The notes: generated from the sequence alone by a model not told the origin. Positions 16,494 to 28,658 are shown, counted from the stretch's first letter. The stretch is 51,103 bases of DNA from an uncultured Blautia sp. (GCF_934424005.1 NZ_CAKRXI010000022.1:1-51103), one strand, 5' to 3'. Translations and numbers: made by a program.

Positions 16494-17678
16494 TCAATGA
16501 TGGAATAAACGAATTCCGGTAAATGCCATCGCCATTCCATATTTATTACAGGTTTCGATTACCGCATCGTCTCGCACGGAACCACCTGGCTGAGCAATAA
16601 ACTTCACGCCGCTCTTATGTGCTCTCTCAATATTGTCACTGAACGGGAAGAATGCATCCGAACCAAGTGTAACATCTGTAAGCTGATCCAGCCATGCTCG
16701 CTTCTCTTCTCTTGTGAATACTTCCGGTTTCTCTGTAAATACATTTTCCCATGCACCGTCAGCCAATACATCCATGTACTCTTCTCCGATGTAGACATCG
16801 ATTGCATTATCTCTCTCAGCACGGCTGATCGTATCTTTAAACGGAAGATTCAATACCTTCGGGCTCTGACGTAAAAACCAGTTGTCTGCTTTCTGTCCGG
16901 CAAGTCTTGTACAATGTACACGCGACTGCTGTCCTGCTCCAACACCAATGGCCTGACCATCTTTAACAAAGCATACCGAATTGGATTGTGTATATTTCAG
17001 AATGATCAAAGATACCTTCAGATCTCTCTTTGCTTCTTCTGTAAGCTCTTTGTTTTCTGTCACGATATTGGAAATTAATGCATCATCAATTGCAAGTTCC
17101 TGGCGTCCCTGTTCAAATGTCACACCAAATACCTGCTTGTGTTCCAGCGGAGCCGGTACATAATCCGGATCAATTTCAATCACATTATAATTTCCTTTTT
17201 TCTTCCGTTTCAGAATCTCCAGTGCCTCATCTGTATATCCAGGTGCGATCACACCATCTGATACTTCCCTTTTAATCAGCATCGCAGTATCTTTGTCACA
17301 TACATCTGAAAGAGAAATAAAATCGCCAAAAGAAGACATTCTGTCTGCTCCTCGGGCTCTCGCATATGCGCATGCCAGTGGGGAAAATTCTTTCCAGTTC
17401 ATGTCATCTACCCAATAGATCTTTGCCAGTGTCTCTGTAAGAGGAAGTCCTACTGCAGCTCCTGCAGGAGAAACATGTTTGAAAGAAGTTGCTGCCGGAA
17501 GTCCTGTTGCTTTCTTAAGATCACGAACCAGCTGCCAGCCGTTAAATGCATCCAGAAAATTGATATAGCCCGGTTTACCGGAAAGTACTTTGATTGGAAG
17601 ATCCTGTCCTTCTTCCATATAGATTCTGGAAGGTTTCTGATTCGGGTTACATCCGTATTTTAACTGTAATTCTTTCAT
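16494..17678 (-). CDS. Stand-alone AICAR formyltransferase (PurH C-terminal-type, PurV-like)
   Basis: 394 residues, the transformylase of the next-to-last step of purine synthesis: AICAR (ZMP) plus 10-formyl-THF to FAICAR. Family segments include MKELQLKYGCNPNQKPSRIY, ATSFKHVSPAGAA (with the catalytic Lys-His), DFISLSDVCD, GVGAGQQSRVHCTRLA and SDAFFPFSDNIERA. Bifunctional PurH is ~510-530 residues with an N-terminal IMP cyclohydrolase domain; that domain is absent here. The missing activity is encoded next door by purO, whose stop is 13 bp upstream, so the two make one operon under a ZTP riboswitch. RBS AAGGAGAG starts within the purO stop region. Confidence 0.92.
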   Translation of the reverse strand: MKELQLKYGCNPNQKPSRIYMEEGQDLPIKVLSGKPGYINFLDAFNGWQLVRDLKKATGLPAATSFKHVSPAGAAVGLPLTETLAKIYWVDDMNWKEFSPLACAYARARGADRMSSFGDFISLSDVCDKDTAMLIKREVSDGVIAPGYTDEALEILKRKKKGNYNVIEIDPDYVPAPLEHKQVFGVTFEQGRQELAIDDALISNIVTENKELTEEAKRDLKVSLIILKYTQSNSVCFVKDGQAIGVGAGQQSRVHCTRLAGQKADNWFLRQSPKVLNLPFKDTISRAERDNAIDVYIGEEYMDVLADGAWENVFTEKPEVFTREEKRAWLDQLTDVTLGSDAFFPFSDNIERAHKSGVKFIAQPGGSVRDDAVIETCNKYGMAMAFTGIRLFHH

Positions 17679-17691
17679 CTCTATACTCTCC

Positions 17692-18405
17692 TTACTGATT
17701 TTTATTTACAATTTTTGTATTATATGTTCCTGTTGCAATATCAATATAGCGTACAAACAAAGAAACCTTGTTATCTGCATTCAAACTGTTCCAGAGAAGT
17801 TCTGTGAATGCATCCATATCATCCGGGATATCGACCAGCTTTGGTTCACCCTCAAAGCTTGGTAACGGATTACCATCGCATTTATAGGTATGAATGAAAC
17901 GTCCCTCTCCTGCTACTGCTTTTTCGTAAGCATAGGTGTATCTCAGACAGGAATCCGGATTACCATTGTCACTCTTGAGAATAGACATTGCATAACTGTA
18001 ATTTCCGTTCTCAATATGCATAACACCTGAAATACGAGGTGTATAGTTCGGACCATCCGGCTCAAATTCGCGAGATCTTAAGGACTGTTCAAATGTCATC
18101 TGTTTATCCAGTCCTTCGTAAATAGTATCAGTCTGATCACCATTGGTAACGATTGTTTTATTTCCAAGAACACGTACCGGCGCATAAATGATCAGACTAG
18201 GATCAGTCAGTTTAGAAGGATCAAATGCCTGTGTACGGATTCCTTCACCTTCTGTTACAAACACACGGTTTCTGCTGTTTTCGCTTCTTCCCATAATAAA
18301 GTAAGCTGTAACTGCTTTGCTTCCGTCTGCTGAGCGTCCAATGATGATTCCTCTACCCGGATAAGAATTGTTTTTCAGTTCATTTTCCAGTGAAATTTTT
18401 TCCAT
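17692..18405 (-). CDS. purO: IMP cyclohydrolase, PurO family
   Basis: 237 residues from ATG 18405, chosen because AAGGAG lies 7 nt upstream; ATGs at 18411 and 18429 are badly placed. The protein resembles the IMP cyclohydrolase family first known from archaea (PurO), which closes FAICAR to IMP: NSYPGRGIIIGRS, YFIMGRSENSRNRVF, SLIIYAPVRVLGN and YTPRISGVMH are typical segments. It complements the stand-alone AICAR formyltransferase downstream, so PurO plus formyltransferase replaces PurH. Expression is controlled by the ZTP riboswitch in its leader. Confidence 0.9.
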   Translation of the reverse strand: MEKISLENELKNNSYPGRGIIIGRSADGSKAVTAYFIMGRSENSRNRVFVTEGEGIRTQAFDPSKLTDPSLIIYAPVRVLGNKTIVTNGDQTDTIYEGLDKQMTFEQSLRSREFEPDGPNYTPRISGVMHIENGNYSYAMSILKSDNGNPDSCLRYTYAYEKAVAGEGRFIHTYKCDGNPLPSFEGEPKLVDIPDDMDAFTELLWNSLNADNKVSLFVRYIDIATGTYNTKIVNKNQ

Positions 18406-18433
18406 GATCATTCTCCTTTTTGATAACAATAAA

Positions 18434-18469
18434 CCGCCTGGGTAGTCTGTTTCCAGGCTGCCCAGGCGG
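18434..18469 (-). terminator. Riboswitch-controlled terminator before purO
   Basis: On the minus strand CCGCCTGGG (18469-18461) pairs with CCCAGGCGG (18442-18434), followed by TTTATTG. The 5' arm is also the conserved 3' half of the ZTP aptamer, so aptamer folding and terminator formation exclude each other: ligand should turn the operon on. Confidence 0.88.
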
Positions 18470-18532
18470 TCGGCACGTTCACTTACTGCACTCCCTGTAG
18501 TTAATTCTACTTCCGCCAGTCATGCAGCTGTT
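18460..18532 (-). ncRNA. ZTP/ZMP (pfl) riboswitch aptamer
   Basis: Minus-strand leader of purO holds both conserved blocks of the ZTP riboswitch: GACTGGCGG ... GGGAG in the first domain (18520-18490 region) and GCCGACCGCCTGGGC in the second (18474-18460). The first-domain GGCGG can pair with CCGCC to form the known pseudoknot. ZTP riboswitches sense the intermediate ZMP/ZTP, which builds up when 10-formyl-THF is short. Here it controls the enzymes that consume ZMP, so the biology and the motif agree. Confidence 0.93.
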
Positions 18533-18535
18533 AAA

Positions 18536-18567
18536 ATTATAATATACTAAATCTTTTGTTTTAGCAA
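18536..18567 (-). promoter_or_regulatory. Promoter of the riboswitch-purO operon
   Basis: Minus strand TTGCTA (18567-18562), 17 bp, TATTAT (18544-18539); an overlapping TATAAT (18541-18536) could serve with a longer spacer. Directly upstream of the aptamer. Confidence 0.6.
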
Positions 18568-18614
18568 GCACCAAAATTAATACAATGATTATTCGCTAAC
18601 TATTCACAGCAACG

Positions 18615-20096
<1,482 letters not shown>

Positions 20097-20116
20097 TTAG
20101 TTTGATTTTGATTCAA

Positions 20117-20145
20117 AGTGTAACAAAAATAACTTACAGTGTCAA
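20117..20145 (-). promoter_or_regulatory. Promoter of guaB
   Basis: Minus strand TTGACA (20145-20140), 17 bp, TACACT (20122-20117). The -35 box overlaps the last codons of the upstream gene, which stops at 20142. Confidence 0.65.
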
Positions 20146-20645
20146 TCCAAAAAAACTTTGCTTGGGGCTGAATTTTTGATAGCCTGTGCCATCTGTTCAT
20201 CCGGTTCGATAATAATCTTACAGTTTTCTCCACTGCTTTTAATAATAACGGCAAATCGTCTGTGCTGCTGATTTCCGGAAGAATAATCCAGTGTTTTCAA
20301 TCGGCTGTTGCCATTGTAATAATCCATTCTGTGTGAATCAAGAGGGGCGACCAAATCTGCCTCACTCAAGTTCATGGACATAACTTTTTTCCGTTTGGAT
20401 TTTGCCATGACCATATCAATGTCAAATTCTCCATTTACAAAAAGGTACTCATACTCCAGATCCGTCCGCGGAATCACAAAATAAGATGCAACACCTAACG
20501 CAACTGCAGCAAGAAGAAGAATCGGACTGATAAAAAGGCCTGCGCCCACTGCCAGAACTGTCAGCACGATCATTCCATATTTGACTATGGAATCTTTTGC
20601 TGTCGGTTCTTTCTTAACCAGTAATTCTGAATAAAGATCGCTCAT
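20142..20645 (-). CDS. Conserved two-span membrane protein (DUF6106-like)
   Basis: 167 residues. Short cytoplasmic N-terminus (MSDLYSELLVKKEPTAKD), two hydrophobic spans in tandem (about 22-60: YGMIVLTVLAVGAGLFI, LLLAAVALGVASYFVI), then a soluble domain with EYEYLFVNGEFDIDMV and RRFAVIIKSSGENCKIII. It resembles a family I remember as DUF6106, common in Lachnospiraceae between groESL and guaB; function unknown. AAGGAG is 9 nt before ATG 20645. It follows the groL terminator, so it needs its own promoter, which I cannot place with confidence in the AT-rich gap 20646-20690. Confidence 0.8.
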   Translation of the reverse strand: MSDLYSELLVKKEPTAKDSIVKYGMIVLTVLAVGAGLFISPILLLAAVALGVASYFVIPRTDLEYEYLFVNGEFDIDMVMAKSKRKKVMSMNLSEADLVAPLDSHRMDYYNGNSRLKTLDYSSGNQQHRRFAVIIKSSGENCKIIIEPDEQMAQAIKNSAPSKVFLD

Positions 20646-20690
20646 ATGTATGTTCTCCTTAATATTTAATATTTATTAAATTTTATCACA

Positions 20691-20724
20691 AAAAGGGATC
20701 AGCGTCTATGACGCCAATCCCTTA
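20691..20724 (-). terminator. Terminator of groESL
   Basis: AAGGGAT/ATCCCTT and GCGTC/GACGC stem (20693-20723) with a two-base internal mismatch, followed on the minus strand by TTTTTGTG. Confidence 0.82.
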
Positions 20725-20741
20725 ATTTGCGTAAATTTATT

Positions 20742-22409
<1,668 letters not shown>

Positions 22410-22423
22410 TTATTCTGTTACGA

Positions 22424-22711
<288 letters not shown>

Positions 22712-22747
22712 CTATTTCCTCCTTTATTGTTGCCTTTCTTTAAATTA

Positions 22748-22774
22748 CTAGCACTCATTTCATTTGAGTGCTAA
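22748..22774. promoter_or_regulatory. CIRCE operator (HrcA binding site)
   Basis: Inverted repeat read on the minus strand as TTAGCACTC, 9-nt spacer, GAGTGCTAG; eight of nine positions in each arm pair and it matches the CIRCE consensus (TTAGCACTC-N9-GAGTGCTAA) with one change. It lies between the promoter and groS, the standard place for repression by HrcA. hrcA itself is not in the window. Confidence 0.95.
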
Positions 22775-22785
22775 TCACTGTCCCT

Positions 22786-22814
22786 ATATTATTTAAAATC
22801 ATGATTTTCTGCAA
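22786..22814 (-). promoter_or_regulatory. Promoter of groESL
   Basis: Minus strand TTGCAG (22814-22809), 17 bp, TAATAT (22791-22786), directly upstream of CIRCE. The 50 bp further upstream are strongly A-rich on this strand with repeated AGAGAAAAT units and may act as an UP element. Confidence 0.65.
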
Positions 22815-22923
22815 CTCTTTTCACAGCTGTAAATCAGTATTATTTTTTTACTTATCTCTTATTTTCTCTTATTTTCTCTGGTTTTCTCATTTTCTGTTTT
22901 TTAAGTATTTTACATAAAGAAAA

Positions 22924-22951
22924 AGGCCCTTTCCCTCACAGGAAAAGACCT
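22924..22951 (-). terminator. Terminator of codY
   Basis: 11-bp stem with two wobble pairs (22924-22934 with 22941-22951) and 6-nt loop, followed on the minus strand by TTTTTCTTT. It separates codY from groESL, which has its own promoter further down. Confidence 0.75.
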
Positions 22952-22977
22952 CTCTTTATAAACAGCTTCTGCTGTTC

Positions 22978-23763
22978 TTATGATTTTTTGCTTCTCTGAG
23001 CCTTAATTTCTTCAAGCTCATCAAATATTACTTCGTTAAGTACTTTGATATAGGTTCCCTTCATACCTGAGGAACGAGATTCGATGACCCCGGCACTTTC
23101 AAATTTGCGAAGTGCATTTACAATAACAGATCTGGTGATTCCTACACGGTCTGCAATCTTGCTTGCCACCAGAATACCCTCTTCTCCATCAAGTTCATCA
23201 AATATATGAATGATAGCTTCCAGTTCTGAGAAGGACAGTGTATTGAATGCAGATTTTACAACCTGTTGTTTACGATCCTCTTCTGCATTTTCTTCATGGA
23301 CCGCCCTCATCATTTCCAGACCAACCACTGTTGTGCCATATTCACTGACGATAATGTCCTCAATATCATACGGTTTATCGTTACGATACATAAAAACAGT
23401 CCCCAGTCTCTCGCCGGCAATATCGATTGGATTGATGATACCCTGACAGTTGCTGTTTACATGTTCAAATCCAAGTGTCTGAAGATTCACATTTTCCTTT
23501 GTAGACAAAACGCCAAGGAAACGCTCATTTAACAGAGAATCTACATGTCCACCCACGTTGTCTTCAATCAGCTCGGTAATCTCTTCAACGCCCGGACATA
23601 AACTGATTCCAAGTACTTTACCCTTTTTGCTCAGTACCAGGATATTGGAACTTAATGTGTCCATCAGCACCTGACAGATATCATTAAATACAACTTTACT
23701 GGAACTGCTGTTGTGCAAAAGTTTATTGATTTTTCTGGTTTTATCCAACAACTGAACGCTCAT
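22978..23763 (-). CDS. codY: GTP-sensing global regulator CodY
   Basis: 261 residues from ATG 23763, chosen because GGAGAAGGAGG stands just before it; an in-frame upstream ATG at 23829 has no RBS. N-terminal GAF-like ligand domain begins MSVQLLDKTRKINKLLH, and the winged-helix domain at the end contains VGITRSVIVNALRKFESAGV with SSGMKGTYIKVLN. In Firmicutes CodY represses stationary-phase and nitrogen genes when GTP and branched-chain amino acids are plentiful. Downstream of topA in the common dprA-topA-codY order. A CodY box lies upstream of the codY promoter region. Confidence 0.97.
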   Translation of the reverse strand: MSVQLLDKTRKINKLLHNSSSSKVVFNDICQVLMDTLSSNILVLSKKGKVLGISLCPGVEEITELIEDNVGGHVDSLLNERFLGVLSTKENVNLQTLGFEHVNSNCQGIINPIDIAGERLGTVFMYRNDKPYDIEDIIVSEYGTTVVGLEMMRAVHEENAEEDRKQQVVKSAFNTLSFSELEAIIHIFDELDGEEGILVASKIADRVGITRSVIVNALRKFESAGVIESRSSGMKGTYIKVLNEVIFDELEEIKAQRSKKS

Positions 23764-23818
23764 TACGGCCTCCTTCTCCTGTTTTTTCGATGTTTTCAAT
23801 CTTATGGTATAATAGTAC

Positions 23819-23850
23819 ACGTTTTGCAACGAAAATACAAGATATTTTTA
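23819..23850 (-). promoter_or_regulatory. Possible promoter of codY
   Basis: The minus strand reads TTGTAT, 17 bp, TACTAT, with TATTATACC overlapping the last hexamer. It sits between the CodY box and the gene. Transcription from topA may also read into codY, as no terminator separates them. Confidence 0.4.
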
Positions 23851-23871
23851 TATTTTTTTCGATTTTGTCCG

Positions 23872-23886
23872 CATTTTCAGAAAATT
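23872..23886. promoter_or_regulatory. CodY box upstream of codY
   Basis: CATTTTCAGAAAATT matches the CodY consensus AATTTTCWGAAAATT at 14 of 15 positions. It lies just after the topA stop codon and about 110-125 bp before the codY start, upstream of the candidate promoter. Confidence 0.65.
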
Positions 23887-23893
23887 TATATAT

Positions 23894-25963
23894 TTAATCT
23901 TCTTTAGACTTCTGCTCTACATAACCGCAAGTTGTCTCACTGCAGACAATCTTGTTTCCTTTTTCGACCATATAGCTTCCACAAACCGGGCATTTTTTTG
24001 CTGATGGCTTCTGCCATGACATAAAATCACATTCCGGGTTGTCGATACAACCATAATATTTACGACCCTTCTGGGTTTTCTTCAACACAACGTCCTTGCC
24101 ACATTTCGGACATATCACACCAATTTTTTCATAATACGGTTTGGTATTTCTGCATTCCGGAAATCCAGGACATGCAAGGAATCTTCCGTGTGGTCCATAT
24201 TTGATGACCATATTACGTCCACAGACATCACAGATTTCATCTGTAACTTCATCCTGAATTTCAACTTTTTCCAGTTCTTCCTCAGCAGCATCCACATCTC
24301 TCTTAAGATCAGGATAAAAGTTTCTGACAACCGTTTTCCACTGCACAGTCCCTTCTTCAACACAGTCCAGAAGACCTTCCATCATTGCAGTAAAACGAAC
24401 ATCTACAATGCTTGGAAATGCCTGTTTCATAATATTATTAACAACTTCTCCAAGCTCTGTCACATAAAGATTTTTCTGTTCTTTAGATACATAACGGCGG
24501 CTGATGATCGTAGTGATCGTCGGAGCATAAGTACTCGGACGTCCAATTCCCTGTTCTTCCAGTGCCTTTACAAGAGATGCTTCTGTATAATGTGCCGGTG
24601 GCTGTGTGAAATGCTGTTCCGGTTTCAGTTCAGTAAGCTGCAGCTTCATTCCCTTCTCAAGACTCTGACTGAGTACATTTCCTTTCTGATTATCTTCTTC
24701 CTGCATGTACACAGACATAAATCCGTCAAATATGATCTTGGAGGCAGCAACCGTAAAAGTATACTCTCCTGCACTGATTTTTACTGATGTTGTTTCATAT
24801 TTTGCTGCAGACATACGGCTTGCTGTAAAGCGTTTCCAGATCAGCTGATACAGACGGAACTGATCTCTGGAAAGAGATTCTTTGACCATGACTGGTGTTC
24901 TGGTAATATCAGTCGGGCGGATTGCTTCATGCGCATCCTGAATCTTCTGGTCTTTTTTTACCATCTTTCCACTTGTAGAAACATAGTTTTCCCCATACTG
25001 TTCACCAATATAGGTTCTCGCTGCTTCATCTGCTTCCTGTGAGATTCGAGTAGAATCCGTACGCAGATAACTGATCAGACCAACCGTGCCGCTTCCCTTA
25101 ATATCAATACCTTCATATAACTGCTGGGCAAGACGCATTGTTTTCTGTGTAGAAAAATTCAGTGTTTTGGCTGCCTCCTGCTGCAAAGTACTGGTTGTAA
25201 ACGGTAGAGGTGCATTCTTGATACGCTCGCCTTTTTTTACCTCTGTAATTTCATACTCTGCATTTTCCAGTTTTCCAAGAAGTTCATCCATCTCGGCCTT
25301 ATTATGGATTGGAAGCTTCTTATCCGTGCCATAGAATTTTGCCTGAAGAGGTTTCTTCTCTCCTTTTACACGAAACTCACCTTCAAGACTCCAGTATTCT
25401 TCCGGAATAAAAGAATTGATTTCATCTTCTCTGTCACAGATAATACGCAGTGCTACAGACTGTACTCGTCCTGCACTCAAACCTCTTTTCACTTTTACCC
25501 AAAGGAGCGGACTGATCGTATATCCTACCATACGGTCAAGCATTCTTCGTGCCTGCTGTGCATCTACCAGATTCATATCCAGATCCCGCGGCTGTTTAAT
25601 GGAATTCTTTACAGCAGTCTTTGTAATTTCGTTAAAAGAAATTCTGCGCATCTTAGACGGATCTTCTTTTAGCGCCTGCATCAGGTGCCAGGAGATTGCC
25701 TCTCCCTCACGGTCAGGGTCAGTTGCAAGATATATCTTATCTGCTTTCTTGGCCGCTTTGCGAAGATTCGCAAGCAATTCTCCCTTTCCTCTGATCGTAA
25801 TATATTTTGGTTCAAAATCATTCTCTACATCAATGCCAAACTGACTCTTCGGGAAGTCACGCACATGTCCGTTTGATGCCTGTACATCATAGTTACTCCC
25901 AAGAAATTTCTTAATGGTTTTTACTTTTGCAGGTGATTCCACTATCACCAGATATTTCGCCAT
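23894..25963 (-). CDS. topA: DNA topoisomerase I (type IA)
   Basis: 689 residues. Relaxes negative supercoils by single-strand passage. Toprim domain with Glu9 (VIVESPAK) and TDPDREGE (81-88), active-site Tyr299 in SYLRTDSTR, and the GLSAGRVQSVALR segment of the gate. The C-terminus has three zinc-ribbon domains, with Cys pairs as in CDVCGRN...CPGFPEC, CPKCGKD...CIDNPEC and CPVCGSY...CSETTC. GGAGAG precedes ATG 25963. Follows dprA by about 80 bp on the same strand. Confidence 0.98.
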   Translation of the reverse strand: MAKYLVIVESPAKVKTIKKFLGSNYDVQASNGHVRDFPKSQFGIDVENDFEPKYITIRGKGELLANLRKAAKKADKIYLATDPDREGEAISWHLMQALKEDPSKMRRISFNEITKTAVKNSIKQPRDLDMNLVDAQQARRMLDRMVGYTISPLLWVKVKRGLSAGRVQSVALRIICDREDEINSFIPEEYWSLEGEFRVKGEKKPLQAKFYGTDKKLPIHNKAEMDELLGKLENAEYEITEVKKGERIKNAPLPFTTSTLQQEAAKTLNFSTQKTMRLAQQLYEGIDIKGSGTVGLISYLRTDSTRISQEADEAARTYIGEQYGENYVSTSGKMVKKDQKIQDAHEAIRPTDITRTPVMVKESLSRDQFRLYQLIWKRFTASRMSAAKYETTSVKISAGEYTFTVAASKIIFDGFMSVYMQEEDNQKGNVLSQSLEKGMKLQLTELKPEQHFTQPPAHYTEASLVKALEEQGIGRPSTYAPTITTIISRRYVSKEQKNLYVTELGEVVNNIMKQAFPSIVDVRFTAMMEGLLDCVEEGTVQWKTVVRNFYPDLKRDVDAAEEELEKVEIQDEVTDEICDVCGRNMVIKYGPHGRFLACPGFPECRNTKPYYEKIGVICPKCGKDVVLKKTQKGRKYYGCIDNPECDFMSWQKPSAKKCPVCGSYMVEKGNKIVCSETTCGYVEQKSKED

Positions 25964-26043
25964 GCTATCTCTCCTACTTCTCCGTTACTGTCCACTCCGT
26001 TACAGCAACACTTCTTAAACTTCCCGGGAGGCTGATCCGTGTC

Positions 26044-26952
26044 TCATGTTGTCTTTACATAATAATGCCTGCCTATTTCCCGGGCTAACCCCGATATTTT
26101 CAACTCCAGCAGAATACCGCCGACTTTTTCCGGCGAAAGTCCTGTCTTCTGGATTAAAAATTCCACAGATTTTGGTTGCAAATCGAGACAACTATACACC
26201 AATTTTAAATCAGTTGCAAGTCCTAACTCATTTTTTGTCTTTACTTTAACATTTCTTTCACAATCTATTCCAAGTTCCCGAAGCAGTATTTCCGGCGTAT
26301 ATGCGATACCTGCTCCGTCATAGATCAACTTATTACACCCCATACTGAGTTCCTCTGTTACCGGTCCTGGTATGGCAAAAACACTTTTTCCCTGATCCAG
26401 TGCCCACTGTGCAGTGATCAACGAACCACTTTTTTCTCTTGCTTCAACGATCACAACAAGATCCGCCAGTCCGCTGATAATTCTGTTTCTTGCCGGAAAA
26501 AAATAATTTCTTGCCCGCGTTCCCGGCGGCTGTTCACTGAGTATACCACATTTTTCTCGCAGAATCCTCTGATAAAGTGCTCTGTTTCCTGAAGGATAAC
26601 AGATATCAGCGCCATTTCCAAGTACCGCCCATGTGCCTCCTTCTCCTTCCAGTGCACCTCTGTGTGCCTCTGTATCAATCCCATATGCCATCCCACTTAA
26701 TATTTGCACTCCTTCTTCACTGAGTCTTCTGGCATAACGAAACGCCTGCATACGCCCATATGGACTGGCTGCCCTGGCTCCGACGATTGCAACTGTCGGT
26801 CGTCGGGAATCCGGTAATGTTCCCCTGACATATAAAATCTCTGGCATTCCCTCATAATGCAGAAGTTTCTGCGGATATTCCGGACTTTCTTGCGAGATCT
26901 CACGCACAGGCATTTCCGTTTCACTTTTTCTGATGTTAAGAGTTCCTTCCAT
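26044..26952 (-). CDS. dprA: DNA processing protein DprA (Smf)
   Basis: 302 residues from ATG 26952 (AGGAG 11 nt upstream); the frame can extend to a GTG at 26964 that overlaps the RBS. DprA loads RecA on incoming single-stranded DNA in transformation. The Rossmann-like domain shows TVAIVGARAASPYG, SGMAYGIDTEAHRGAL, AVLGNGADICYPSGN and FPARNRIISGL. The last ~65 residues form the winged-helix domain (LKISGLAREIGRHYYVK). Between comM (upstream, 36-bp gap) and topA. Confidence 0.96.
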   Translation of the reverse strand: MEGTLNIRKSETEMPVREISQESPEYPQKLLHYEGMPEILYVRGTLPDSRRPTVAIVGARAASPYGRMQAFRYARRLSEEGVQILSGMAYGIDTEAHRGALEGEGGTWAVLGNGADICYPSGNRALYQRILREKCGILSEQPPGTRARNYFFPARNRIISGLADLVVIVEAREKSGSLITAQWALDQGKSVFAIPGPVTEELSMGCNKLIYDGAGIAYTPEILLRELGIDCERNVKVKTKNELGLATDLKLVYSCLDLQPKSVEFLIQKTGLSPEKVGGILLELKISGLAREIGRHYYVKTT

Positions 26953-26988
26953 ATAAATTATCACTCCTGTTCAGATTTTATACCCTGA

Positions 26989-28509
26989 TTAATTCCAGTA
27001 TTTTTTGTCAAATGCCCGATAGGATAACGCTTCTGCTATGTGATGTCTGTGAATACTTTCTGTCGCTTCCATATCTGCGATTGTCCGTGCCACCTTTAGA
27101 ATCCTGTGATAGGCACGGGCACTGAACGGCATATTCTGAAATGCCATCTTCAAAAGCTGCTGGGCGTCTTTTTCCATCTTGCAATATTTCTCAATCTGAG
27201 CACCACTTAATTCTCCGTTAAACTGAATTCCTTCTATTTTATATCGTTCTCTCTGAATATCCTGTGCGCAGATAACCCGCTCTCTGATCGTTTGTGTACT
27301 CTCCCCTTTTCGTCCACTGCTCAGTCCTTCAAAATCTACCGGGGACACTTCAGCACAAAGATCCAGTCTGTCCAGAAGCGGCTGACTTATTCTTCCCAGA
27401 TACTGCATTACCTGTGCCGGTGTACACCGACATCTGTTCATATCCGGATAATGACCACAGGGACATGGGTTCATTGCCGCACACAACATAAAATCTGCCG
27501 GAAAATCATACGTCCCATATACTCTGGAGATACGTATCACCTTGTCCTCCAGTGGCTGTCTGAGAATCTCCAGGCTTCTTCTGGAAAACTCTGGCATCTC
27601 ATCCAGAAACAATACACCTCTGTGTGCCAGTGTGATCTCCCCTGGTCTGGGATTTCGGCCACCACCAGCCAGAGCCTGTGCTGAACATGTATGATGCGGA
27701 CTGCGAAAAGGTCTTTCTCTGATCAGAGGATCTCCTCTCGAGAGCAATCCGGCAATACTGTAGATTTTTGTCAATTCCAGCCCTTCATCAAATGTAAGTG
27801 CCGGCATAATTCCCGGAATTCTTCTCGCAACCATCGTTTTTCCTGCCCCCGGAGGCCCGATCATAAGCAGATTGTGAAAACCGCTGACTGCAATCTCCAC
27901 GGCTCGTTTCAGACTTTCCTGTCCTCGAATATCACTGAAATCCAGTTTTTCTTTACCCGGAGATTCTATTGTTTTTCCCACTTCTTTTCTATAAGAATCC
28001 GGACTTTGCACATAGCGTATCATTTCCTGCAGATTGCGAACTCCAATCACCTTCATATCCGGTATCAGTGTCGCTTCCCGGAGATTCTCATATGGAACAA
28101 CACAAAACCGGCACTTTTCCTCCCTCGCCCTGATGATTATAGGCAAAATCCCTGATATTGCATGAATTTCTCCATTAAGGCTTATTTCTCCGGCCATCAT
28201 CACACGATCCAGCTGTTCCGATTTCAGAATATCTGACGCCGCCAAAACAGCTGCTGCTAACGGAAGATCAAATCCAGCTCCTTCTTTCTTGATATCAGCC
28301 GGAGCAAAATTCACGGTAATTCTCTTCGGTGGAAGTGCAATACCGTTATTCTTCAATGCCGTTCTGACACGATCCTGTGCTTCCTTTACCTGCGCCGAAG
28401 GAAATCCAACCATCGTAAATGTCGGCAGACCATCACTGACGTCTGCCTCCACCTGGATTGGATGAACATCCATGCCTAAAATCGCTGCTGATAGTACACT
28501 TGCAAACAT
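26989..28509 (-). CDS. comM: ComM/YifB-family Mg chelatase-like AAA+ ATPase
   Basis: 506 residues from ATG 28509 (AGGAGG 6 nt upstream); an ATG at 28530 in the same frame has none. N-terminal Lon-protease-like domain (ILGMDVHPIQVEADVSDGLP), Walker A GPPGAGKTM, Walker B LFLDEMPEF, and the Mg_chelatase C-terminal domain (ARAYHRILKVARTIADM). In Gram-negatives ComM is a helicase that extends recombination tracts in natural transformation. Its place before dprA fits a role with incoming DNA, but whether this organism is transformable is not shown. Confidence 0.93.
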   Translation of the reverse strand: MFASVLSAAILGMDVHPIQVEADVSDGLPTFTMVGFPSAQVKEAQDRVRTALKNNGIALPPKRITVNFAPADIKKEGAGFDLPLAAAVLAASDILKSEQLDRVMMAGEISLNGEIHAISGILPIIIRAREEKCRFCVVPYENLREATLIPDMKVIGVRNLQEMIRYVQSPDSYRKEVGKTIESPGKEKLDFSDIRGQESLKRAVEIAVSGFHNLLMIGPPGAGKTMVARRIPGIMPALTFDEGLELTKIYSIAGLLSRGDPLIRERPFRSPHHTCSAQALAGGGRNPRPGEITLAHRGVLFLDEMPEFSRRSLEILRQPLEDKVIRISRVYGTYDFPADFMLCAAMNPCPCGHYPDMNRCRCTPAQVMQYLGRISQPLLDRLDLCAEVSPVDFEGLSSGRKGESTQTIRERVICAQDIQRERYKIEGIQFNGELSGAQIEKYCKMEKDAQQLLKMAFQNMPFSARAYHRILKVARTIADMEATESIHRHHIAEALSYRAFDKKYWN

Positions 28510-28652
28510 AACAACCTCCTGTATGCACATGCACCTCGATCTGCACTGCTATATTTTTTGATTTATAATTGTATTATGGGAATAAAAAAAAGAAATGATT
28601 TTTATTATAGTCCATTTTGCTCCGTATTGCAATAGCACATTTCGGACTGTTT

Positions 28653-28658
28653 TATAAT
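28653..28658 (+). promoter_or_regulatory. -10 box of the XRE regulator gene
   Basis: Perfect TATAAT, 25 nt before the start codon. The nearest -35-like TTGCAA (28627-28632) is 20 bp away, which is long, so an activator or weak basal use is possible. Confidence 0.45.

Noticed and set aside
22845..22905. Short repeats TTATTTTCTC near groESL, considered as a CRISPR-like or satellite repeat
   Set aside because: Units are short, unequal and simple in composition; an A-rich promoter upstream element explains them better.
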